The notes under the pieces were generated by a model. The model worked only from the letters and a program-made list of their open reading frames with translations. It was not told where the DNA came from and searched no databases. Below are positions 7,088 to 12,880 of a stretch of DNA of 12,880 nt, in pieces (position 1 is the stretch's first letter; each line of letters opens with the position of its first letter). This DNA comes from JAADIV01 sp964439085. Lineage in GTDB: Bacteria; Desulfobacterota; Desulfobulbia; Desulfobulbales; VMSU01. The DNA lies in NCBI GenBank assembly GCA_964439085.1, contig CAYTNB010000066.1:1-12880 (forward strand), written 5' to 3'. The translations under genes and the position numbers were made by a program.

Positions 7088-10000
7088 GTGCATCTTTCCT
7101 CTAGTTTTACACAACTCATAGATTTTATCTCCAAGGAGACAGAATCTATACATATAACCGGCCTGCGTGAACCTGCCGCTGCGCTTTTAGCAGCCAGGAT
7201 GGCCCAAAATGCCAGCCAACCAGTGCTCTGCGTTACCGCCAGCGAATCTCAGGCGGCGCTTTTGGCCCAGGACATGGCCTTGTTTAGTCAACTACCGATC
7301 TATCACTATCCCGGCTATGAAATTCCACCTTACACTCCGTTGTCGCCAGATCCAGCCACTACGGCGTTACGCCTCGATGCTCTATATCATATTAGTACCG
7401 CCTCCACTCCCTATCTAGTCACTTCTTCTGTCGAAGCCCTGTTACGGAAGGTTATGCCAGCGCCCATTCTCAGTAGTTCTGCAGAGTTAATTATTGCGGG
7501 TGAGGAAATAGACCAAAGCGACCTGTTAAACGCTTTAGTTGAGTCAGGTTATGAGCAGATGAATCTGGTTCAAAATGCCGGAGATTTTAGTCGTCGAGGA
7601 GATATCCTGGACATATTCCCGCCAGGTTTTTCCTACCCAATTCGCATAAATTTCTTTGGCGACTTCGTTGAGACAATCAAGCTTTTTGACCCCATAACCC
7701 AGCGTTCTATTCAGGAAATAAGTGAGGCAGAAATCATTCCGGTCAGTGATATACTGTACCCCGCTAGTGATGAGGCAAATAAGAAACTACAAGCACGTCT
7801 GCACTCTGCCGCAACAGCTAACAATTGGCAAGCTGACGAACTAGAAGTAATAAATGAAAAAATCAGCCAAAATATCAAATTTCCTGGAATTGAATTTTTT
7901 CTGCCCTTGTTCCATGAGAGCTTAAGCGATCCATTAGATTATCTGCCCCCCAAAACATTGATATTACTCCTTGATCCTCCCGCCATCAAAAGATCAGGCG
8001 ATCTGGTATGGGAGAGAATTAGCGCTAATCATGACGCTGCGGCACTCGAACAGTCTATAATAATACCACCCAATCAGCTTTTTCTTGGCCAAAATGATCT
8101 CTCACAAAAAATTGCCCAATTTAAGTCCTGTAAGCTGCATGACTTTGAGGCCATTGATCTCCAGCAAAACAAGAGTCCAATAAGTGAAATTCAAGCACCA
8201 GCACATACCATCAAAATAAACAGCGGCAACCACAATCTACTTAAACAGCACCTGACTTTGCAACGTAAAAAGCATGGCCTCCTGCCCCCCCTGGCCCAAA
8301 ATATTCGAGATTGGTTAAATCAGGGAGATAATATTCATATTGCCTGCTGTTCAGAACGCCATAGTGACCACCTCTGTCAAATGCTCGGCAATTATGATCT
8401 GTCCGCCGTTAAGCTGACGAAGCCTCCCAAATCACTCAATGCCACTAATGGCATAATTCAAATCTATTCGTCCCCTCTTTCGGCCGGATTCGACCTCCTT
8501 GATGAGCAAATACATGTTCTTTCTGAAGCTGAATTGTTTGGCGAAAACCGCCTCCTGGGACGTAAAAAGAAAAAATCAATCCGTTCAACAAACGCCACAC
8601 CCATAAATTTCGAGCAATTGCAAATTGGCGACATTGTTGTTCATAGTGCCCACGGTCTTGGCATTTATAACGGTATTATCAATATGGAAATGGCCGTTAC
8701 CTCTAACGGGTCAGATCAAAGTCGTACCGCTGATTTCTTACAGATATCGTATAAGGATAACGATAAACTGTATGTGCCGATGGATCGGATTAACACGGTA
8801 AGTAAATACAATGGGATATCCGATAAGCAACCCCATATAACCCGATTGGGCAGCAAATCATGGAGCAATGCTAAAAAGAAAATTCATGAAGCCGTTTGGA
8901 AGGTAGCCCAAAACCTGCTTAATCTTTACGCCCGCAGACAAACAGAAAAAGGTACTGTATTTTCGAGTCCGGATTCACTTTATCAGGAATTTGAGGAGTC
9001 CTTTCCCTATGATGAGACGTCGGGTCAGCTTAAGGCCATCAACGATGTTATTGCCGATTTGACCTCGGAACGCTGTATGGATCGTCTGGTCTGCGGTGAT
9101 GTTGGATTTGGCAAAACTGAGGTGGCCACCCGAGCGGCGTTCAAGGTAGTCTGCGATGGATACCAGGTAGCTATTTTGGTTCCCACCACTATTCTTGCCG
9201 AACAACATGCCCAAACATTCAAAGAACGCCTGGAGGGCTTTCCGGTAACCGTAGATTGTCTGAATCGTTTTCGTACGCCTGCCGAACAACGCCAAATTAT
9301 TAAAAATATCAACAACGGCAAAATAGACATAATAATCGGCACCCATCGTCTGCTTTCCAAAGATGTAGGCTTTAGCCGTTTAGGTTTATTGATTATTGAT
9401 GAGGAACATCGCTTTGGTGTTACCCACAAGGAACGGCTTAAATTATTACGAGCGGGTGTTGATGTCCTGACCCTGACGGCCACCCCGATCCCACGGACCC
9501 TCCAGATGTCCCTTTTAGGGGTTCGGGATTTATCACTTATTCAGACCCCGCCCCGCCATCGCCGCTCCGTTAAGACCTTTGTCGCAGAATATGATGATCT
9601 GATCATCAAAGAAGCAGTTATCCGGGAGTTACAGCGGGGTGGCCAGGTCTTTCTGGTACATAACAGGGTGCAGTCAATCCATGAGATTGCCTTTAAGGTG
9701 CAGAAATTGGTGCCGGAAGCGCGTATCGCTGTGGCTCATGGCCAGATGCCGGGTAAAAATCTCGAAGACATTATGTTGGATTTCATCCACAAAGAGGTTG
9801 ATGTCCTAATCTGCACGACAATTATTGAATCGGGCCTTGACATCCCCAATGCCAATACCATTATCATTACCCGAGCCGACCGGATGGGCCTGGCGGGTAT
9901 TTATCAATTGCGTGGCCGGGTTGGTCGCAGCACGGAACAGGCTTATGCCTATCTTCTTGTCCCTTCAATAGAAAATATCTCCAAAGATGCCAAACAACGC

Positions 10001-10648
10001 ATGCGGGCCTTAATGGACCACAATGAATTAGGCGGCGGCTTTAAATTGGCCATGAGTGATTTGCAAATCAGAGGCGGCGGTAATATTTTAGGTGAATCAC
10101 AGAGCGGCAATATTGCCGCAGTTGGTTACGATCTATATTTGGATTTACTACAACAAACCGTAGAAGACCTAAAACGACGGGGCGTGAATGGTGAAATTCC
10201 TGAAGAGGTTGAAATAGATCCAGAAATAAGCCTTAATATATCTGCATTTATTCACGAAAAATATATTCCAGATCTCGATCAGAGGTATATTGCCTATCGG
10301 CGCATTGCTGCCCTAAAATCAGCGGAAGAATCCCTTGATTTAGAAAACGAATTTATTGATCGTTATGGAGTCCTCCCAGCCGAAACAAAAAATCTGCTGG
10401 AGACCGTCAGCCTAAAAGAAGAACTTAAACCCTTAAAAATCACCAAACTTGAACAGGGGCCGGGGAATTTGGTATTTACCTTCGCAAATGGCACACCGAT
10501 CTCCCCCCAGCAAATACTTATCTTTATAAAAAGTCACCCAGATAGCAGTCGCCTGCTGCCTGACAGCCGTTTGATAGTGGAAATACCAACAGCTTCGACT
10601 GAATCAATATTCAAGCGGGTCAAAAAAATATTGCACGCAATCTGGTAG
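7088..10648 (+). CDS. mfd: Transcription-repair coupling factor Mfd
   Basis: Mfd is the cytoplasmic DNA translocase that removes RNA polymerase stalled at lesions and recruits UvrA for nucleotide excision repair. At 1186 residues it is slightly longer than E. coli Mfd (1148). Domains in order: the UvrB-like N-terminal module, with YPGYEIPPYTPLSPDP near 74-89 and GDFSRRGDILDIFPPG from about 163; the CarD-like RNA-polymerase interaction domain at about 507-580 (QIGDIVVHSAHGLGIYNG then YVPMDRI); the SF2 translocase with Walker A GDVGFGKT at 670-677, DEEH at 771-774, TLTATPIPRTLQMS, and motifs V-VI (TIIESGLDIPNANT, then QLRGRVGR at 940-947); and the C-terminal TRCF domain from about 1055 to the end. 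All key motifs are intact. The start is GTG at 7088; the frame is closed by a stop at 7064 with no better start between. No clear Shine-Dalgarno sequence is visible, so translation initiation may be weak. Confidence 0.97.
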   Translation: MHLSSSFTQLIDFISKETESIHITGLREPAAALLAARMAQNASQPVLCVTASESQAALLAQDMALFSQLPIYHYPGYEIPPYTPLSPDPATTALRLDALYHISTASTPYLVTSSVEALLRKVMPAPILSSSAELIIAGEEIDQSDLLNALVESGYEQMNLVQNAGDFSRRGDILDIFPPGFSYPIRINFFGDFVETIKLFDPITQRSIQEISEAEIIPVSDILYPASDEANKKLQARLHSAATANNWQADELEVINEKISQNIKFPGIEFFLPLFHESLSDPLDYLPPKTLILLLDPPAIKRSGDLVWERISANHDAAALEQSIIIPPNQLFLGQNDLSQKIAQFKSCKLHDFEAIDLQQNKSPISEIQAPAHTIKINSGNHNLLKQHLTLQRKKHGLLPPLAQNIRDWLNQGDNIHIACCSERHSDHLCQMLGNYDLSAVKLTKPPKSLNATNGIIQIYSSPLSAGFDLLDEQIHVLSEAELFGENRLLGRKKKKSIRSTNATPINFEQLQIGDIVVHSAHGLGIYNGIINMEMAVTSNGSDQSRTADFLQISYKDNDKLYVPMDRINTVSKYNGISDKQPHITRLGSKSWSNAKKKIHEAVWKVAQNLLNLYARRQTEKGTVFSSPDSLYQEFEESFPYDETSGQLKAINDVIADLTSERCMDRLVCGDVGFGKTEVATRAAFKVVCDGYQVAILVPTTILAEQHAQTFKERLEGFPVTVDCLNRFRTPAEQRQIIKNINNGKIDIIIGTHRLLSKDVGFSRLGLLIIDEEHRFGVTHKERLKLLRAGVDVLTLTATPIPRTLQMSLLGVRDLSLIQTPPRHRRSVKTFVAEYDDLIIKEAVIRELQRGGQVFLVHNRVQSIHEIAFKVQKLVPEARIAVAHGQMPGKNLEDIMLDFIHKEVDVLICTTIIESGLDIPNANTIIITRADRMGLAGIYQLRGRVGRSTEQAYAYLLVPSIENISKDAKQRMRALMDHNELGGGFKLAMSDLQIRGGGNILGESQSGNIAAVGYDLYLDLLQQTVEDLKRRGVNGEIPEEVEIDPEISLNISAFIHEKYIPDLDQRYIAYRRIAALKSAEESLDLENEFIDRYGVLPAETKNLLETVSLKEELKPLKITKLEQGPGNLVFTFANGTPISPQQILIFIKSHPDSSRLLPDSRLIVEIPTASTESIFKRVKKILHAIW

Positions 10649-10667
10649 CAGGTTATTTTTAAATAAT

Positions 10668-10716
10668 GTAACTACGGTGGTTATTTAAAGTAATGCGCCA
10701 CCCCGTGAGTAGTTAC
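10668..10716. repeat. Imperfect inverted repeat between mfd and the SurA-like gene
   Basis: GTAACTACGGTGG at 10668-10680 pairs with CCACC at 10698-10702 and GTAGTTAC at 10709-10716, giving 13 base pairs in two helices with a 6-base bulge (CCGTGA) and a 17-base loop. An alternative pairing uses ACGG (10674-10677) with CCGT (10703-10706). A separate small AT palindrome, TTATTT with AAATAA, lies just upstream at 10653-10666. The right arm is followed by AAAAAA rather than T residues, so as a + strand terminator for mfd it is not classical. The core GTAACTAC also forms the centre of the inverted repeat after bamA. Confidence 0.6.
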
Positions 10717-10754
10717 CAAAAAATAAATCTACATATTGAGACTACAAGGACAAA

Positions 10755-10775
10755 GACAGCTAAAAAGTAGCCGTC
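10755..10775 (+). promoter_or_regulatory. Stem-loop in the leader of the SurA-like gene
   Basis: GACAGCTA (10755-10762) and TAGCCGTC (10768-10775) form an 8-position stem with one A-C mismatch around the loop AAAAG. It lies 42 bases before the ATG of the chaperone gene and is not followed by a T-run, so it is not a normal terminator. It may be part of a structured 5' leader; no function is evident. Confidence 0.35.
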
Positions 10776-10817
10776 TAATAACGCTTAATCTAACCTCTAC
10801 TTGATAAATATTAAATT

Positions 10818-11786
10818 ATGAAAATCTTCAGATTTTTGATGGCTATATTTTTTGTATTATTACTCTCACTTACCGCCAGCGCCGAATTGGTTGATCGAAT
10901 TATTGCAATAGTAAATGACGATATTATAACCCTTTCAGATCTTAACACTGAAGGTAATGCCTATTTTCAGGCCGTTATAAGTAAGGTTCCCGTTGAGCAT
11001 CAGGCGGCAGAACTAAATAAGGCCAGAAAAGAGATTTTAGGGCATCTCGTCGATCAATTACTCATCAAACAAAAAGCCGCGGACATTGGTATAGAAATTA
11101 GCAAAGAGGATATTAACCAGGCGGTAGAATCAATTCTTACCAATAATCATATAAGTATAGAAAAATTTCGACGTGATTTGCAGAGCATGGGAACCACTGA
11201 GGCGGCTTACCGTAACAAGATCAAGAACCAGATTTTAAAATCACGTCTGGTCAGTTTTGAAATCAGATCAAAAATTGTAATTACCGATGAAAAGATAAAA
11301 CAATATTATGACAATAATTACACCGCAGAACAATCTAATGCGACGGGATACCACATTCTACAGATGGGTTTTTTATGGGGTGATAAATATCGTACCAAAA
11401 CCCGTGAAGAGGCCTTGAAAAATGCAAAATATGTCAAAGAGAAGCTCTTGGCTGGCGGCAATTTTAGCGAGTTAGCCCACTCATTTTCAGATTTGCCCTC
11501 TGCTGAAGATGGGGGGGATCTCGGCCAATTCAAAAAAGATGAAATGGCGCCTTATATGGCAAAGTCAATTTTGGCTATGCATGTAGGTGAAGTAAGTAAA
11601 ATTTTACAAACCCCCGTAGGCTACCAGATCCTCAAATTAAAAGCGGCTCCTGGTCATGAAATACCCAAAATGGCCGATGTTAAAGGTGAAATAAAATCCA
11701 TCCTCTATAAGCAGGAGGCCGACAAGAACTACCAGGACTGGCTAGCCAAGCTACGGCAAAAGGCCTTTATAAAATACAGCCTATAA
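10818..11786 (+). CDS. Periplasmic SurA/PrsA-type chaperone with one parvulin (PpiC) domain
   Basis: This is a secreted chaperone and probable peptidyl-prolyl isomerase. SurA proteins escort unfolded outer-membrane proteins to BamA. A signal peptide covers residues 1-22 (KIFRF, a hydrophobic core, then TASA before ELVDR). The SurA-type N-terminal domain follows: VDRIIAIVNDDIITLSDL at 25-42 is the hallmark opening, then helices to about 155. A parvulin rotamase domain spans about 178-275 (YHILQM, GGNFSELAHSFSD, GGDLGQF, VGYQILKL), and a C-terminal helix that packs on the SurA core runs to 322. E. coli SurA has two parvulin domains and 428 residues; this one has a single domain, as in many delta-proteobacterial homologues and PrsA. 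The ATG at 10818 is the only start that gives a proper signal peptide; the upstream sequence is AT-rich with no strong ribosome-binding site. recO follows 21 bases after the stop, so the two are probably cotranscribed. PrsA- or PpiD-like naming is possible. Confidence 0.88.
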   Translation: MKIFRFLMAIFFVLLLSLTASAELVDRIIAIVNDDIITLSDLNTEGNAYFQAVISKVPVEHQAAELNKARKEILGHLVDQLLIKQKAADIGIEISKEDINQAVESILTNNHISIEKFRRDLQSMGTTEAAYRNKIKNQILKSRLVSFEIRSKIVITDEKIKQYYDNNYTAEQSNATGYHILQMGFLWGDKYRTKTREEALKNAKYVKEKLLAGGNFSELAHSFSDLPSAEDGGDLGQFKKDEMAPYMAKSILAMHVGEVSKILQTPVGYQILKLKAAPGHEIPKMADVKGEIKSILYKQEADKNYQDWLAKLRQKAFIKYSL

Positions 11787-11807
11787 AATTACCACCACCC
11801 GAAAGGT

Positions 11808-12545
11808 ATGGCCGACAGAAATACAGATTGTGTTGTAATAAAGGTTATAGACTACGGTGAATCTGATAAACTGGTCACCCTTTATTGCCCAGAGGCCGGG
11901 AAATTAAATGTCATCGCCAAAGGCGCTAAACGCAGTAAGAAAAGATTTGTAAACAAGCTTGAGCCTTTTTCTCATTTAAACATCCAGTACAACGACAAAT
12001 ACAAGCTGCCAATCATTACAGAAGCCACGCTTCTAGCCAGTTTCCTGCCCCTGCGCCAACAATTTCTACCCTATGCGGCAGGCACCCTTATTTGTGAACA
12101 TCTATATTATTGGACAGCTGAAAATGATGGTGACTCAGAACTATTTGCCTGGCTTCTCTGGTTATTAAACGAGTTAAGCAACACCAACCAACCGCACCCT
12201 CCCCTGATTCTGTTCCTCACCAAACTATACGGTTTATTGGGCTATCAGCCAGATTTTAGCAGTTGTGCAATCTGCCGGAATATTGATCCCGACAATGCCC
12301 CCTACGGATTTCAAACAGGCCGGGGAATAGTTGTTTGCCAAAAATGCAGTAAGGAAAAAAAACCGGCTATTCCCATGACAATTCCGACCTTAAAATTACT
12401 AGATAAAGCCTTCAATCTACCTATGGACAAATTATCCCGCCTTAAATTCAGTCAGCATTCCTGTGGTGAGGCTCTTAATATGTTCAAGTACTATGGCCGT
12501 TATTTATTGGATAGAGAATTTCAGTCATGGAGTTATATTCTGTAA
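11808..12545 (+). CDS. recO: DNA repair protein RecO
   Basis: RecO works with RecR and RecF to load RecA on SSB-coated single-stranded DNA during gap repair and recombination, and anneals complementary strands. The 245-residue length matches the family. The N-terminal OB-fold opens with CVVIKVIDYGESDKLVTLYCPEAG (about 8-31), then VIAKGAKRSKKRF (35-47), the classic RecO pattern. A helical domain follows. A four-Cys zinc-binding module has C153 and C156 (CAIC) and C177 and C180 (CQKC). The ATG at 11808 is the only start between the in-frame stop at 11784-11786 (the stop of the chaperone gene) and the conserved N-terminus. GAAAGG at 11801-11806 is purine-rich but lies only one base from the ATG, closer than usual for a Shine-Dalgarno site. 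Confidence 0.95.
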   Translation: MADRNTDCVVIKVIDYGESDKLVTLYCPEAGKLNVIAKGAKRSKKRFVNKLEPFSHLNIQYNDKYKLPIITEATLLASFLPLRQQFLPYAAGTLICEHLYYWTAENDGDSELFAWLLWLLNELSNTNQPHPPLILFLTKLYGLLGYQPDFSSCAICRNIDPDNAPYGFQTGRGIVVCQKCSKEKKPAIPMTIPTLKLLDKAFNLPMDKLSRLKFSQHSCGEALNMFKYYGRYLLDREFQSWSYIL

Positions 12546-12551
12546 CCTCTC

Positions 12552-12580
12552 CAGGGGGACTTTGCTCTACCTGATTTTTT
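12552..12580 (+). terminator. Probable intrinsic terminator after recO
   Basis: CAGG (12552-12555) pairs with CCTG (12570-12573). Inside it GGG (12556-12558) can pair with CTC (12565-12567), leaving a two-base bulge and a six-base loop. The stem is followed by A and six T residues (12575-12580). The stem is modest, but its position between convergent genes and the T-tract on the recO side fit a Rho-independent terminator. The T-tract runs up to the last codon region of the opposite gene. Confidence 0.4.
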
Positions 12581-12822
12581 CATGCTTTCTTAATCATAAG
12601 CCGCCAGGAGCCGTCCTCTAGCTGGCTATTGGCGAGTATAACGTGGCCTTCCTTCTTCACAGAGTTTGGGACATTGTTGATTGGCGGCCCATCATCAAGT
12701 AGCAATTCCAGGATCTGCCCTGACACCAATTTTGAGAGTCCGACCTTGGCATAAACCATATTCATGGGGCAACCTACCCCCCGACAATCCCTAACAGCGG
12801 CAGCTTTTATTGTTTTTTCCAT
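12580..12822 (-). CDS. TusA-family (SirA-like) sulfur-carrier protein
   Basis: This small cytoplasmic protein of 80 residues has the TusA fold. It contains the family signature DCRGVGCPMN at residues 12-21, where Cys18 matches the persulfide-carrying Cys of TusA (the CPxP motif). The rest follows the family: a helix (NMVYAKVGLSKL), a strand (GQILELLLDDG), PPINNVPNSVKKEGH at 46-60 and a final strand (WRLMIKK). The usual second Pro of CPxP is Asn here, and Cys13 provides an extra thiol. TusA proteins pass sulfur for tRNA thiolation, molybdenum-cofactor maturation or dissimilatory sulfur metabolism; the exact partner is unknown. The start is strongly supported by a Shine-Dalgarno sequence GGAGGGG (12831-12837 on the complement) 8 bases upstream. 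The gene converges on recO and is probably the downstream member of a - strand operon that continues beyond the right edge. Confidence 0.85.
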   Translation of the reverse strand: MEKTIKAAAVRDCRGVGCPMNMVYAKVGLSKLVSGQILELLLDDGPPINNVPNSVKKEGHVILANSQLEDGSWRLMIKKA

Positions 12823-12830
12823 ACCTCTGT

Positions 12831-12837
12831 CCCCTCC
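12831..12837 (-). promoter_or_regulatory. Strong ribosome-binding site of the TusA-family gene
   Basis: On the - strand the sequence GGAGGGG lies 8 bases before the ATG at 12822. It is the best Shine-Dalgarno match in the window and fixes this start codon. Confidence 0.7.
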
Positions 12838-12840
12838 ATG

Positions 12841-12880
12841 CTAAAAAAATTTAATCTGTTCCGGGGCTACCTTTCCAGCC
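12841..12880 (-). CDS. Possible C-terminal end of an upstream gene on the - strand
   Basis: One - strand frame enters from the right edge and ends with TAG at 12843-12841, reading AGKVAPEQIKFF before the stop. The stop would lie immediately upstream of the TusA ribosome-binding site, which is typical operon spacing. Another frame, ending GSPGTD at a TAA (12853-12851), is also open, so the frame is undecided. With only 12 residues no family can be named. Confidence 0.25.
   Translation of the reverse strand, partial: AGKVAPEQIKFF

Noticed and set aside
9025..9483. Long - strand open frames opposite mfd (to 152 residues)
   Set aside because: They lie antisense to the strongly conserved helicase core of mfd, have no recognisable domain and no ribosome-binding site, and are explained by codon bias of the mfd strand.
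1..12880. CRISPR array, transposon, prophage, toxin-antitoxin or defence system
   Set aside because: No regularly spaced repeats, transposase, integrase or defence-type domain is visible; all long frames belong to housekeeping families and the gaps are too short for further genes.
1..12880. tRNA or rRNA genes, frameshifts or pseudogenes
   Set aside because: No cloverleaf-like or rRNA-like sequence was seen in the gaps, and each main gene is full length with intact motifs, apart from the gene cut at the left edge.

Overview
The window reads as chromosomal core-genome DNA from a Gram-negative (diderm) bacterium. Outer-membrane biogenesis genes (lolC, lolD, bamA, a SurA-type chaperone) sit among housekeeping genes (lysS, mfd, recO). 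The moderately AT-rich composition, the protein sequences, a stand-alone MetE-like protein and a TusA-family protein of the kind common in sulfur-metabolising anaerobes suggest Desulfobacterota (former Deltaproteobacteria), perhaps the Desulfobulbales. That placement is inference from recognising families, not from a search.

Layout from left to right. Bases 2-328 hold the 3' end of a MetE/UROD-superfamily gene. lysS (367-1863) encodes class II lysyl-tRNA synthetase. After a 131-base gap come lolC (1995-3236) and lolD (3229-3960), which overlap by 8 bases. A gap of about 300 bases with a short direct repeat and a GC hairpin leads to bamA (start uncertain, 4258 used, ending 6951). A perfect 23-bp inverted repeat begins on the last base of the bamA stop codon. 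mfd follows (7088-10648), then a 169-base gap with two stem-loops, then a SurA/parvulin-type chaperone (10818-11786) and recO (11808-12545). All of these are on the + strand. A convergent TusA-family gene (12822-12580, - strand) closes the window behind a probable terminator.

How the genes fit together. LolCD extracts lipoproteins from the inner membrane for delivery to the outer membrane. The SurA-like chaperone carries unfolded beta-barrel proteins across the periplasm, and BamA folds them into the outer membrane. Mfd and RecO belong to DNA repair: transcription-coupled repair and RecFOR gap repair. surA and recO are 21 bases apart and probably cotranscribed.

Every large open frame is explained by a known family, and I see no CRISPR, transposase, phage gene, toxin-antitoxin pair, tRNA or rRNA. 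I did not find a convincing undescribed multi-gene system. The points most worth a second look are an extra domain between the BamA signal peptide and its first POTRA, the inverted repeats after bamA and mfd that share a GTAACTAC core, and the unusual leader of bamA.
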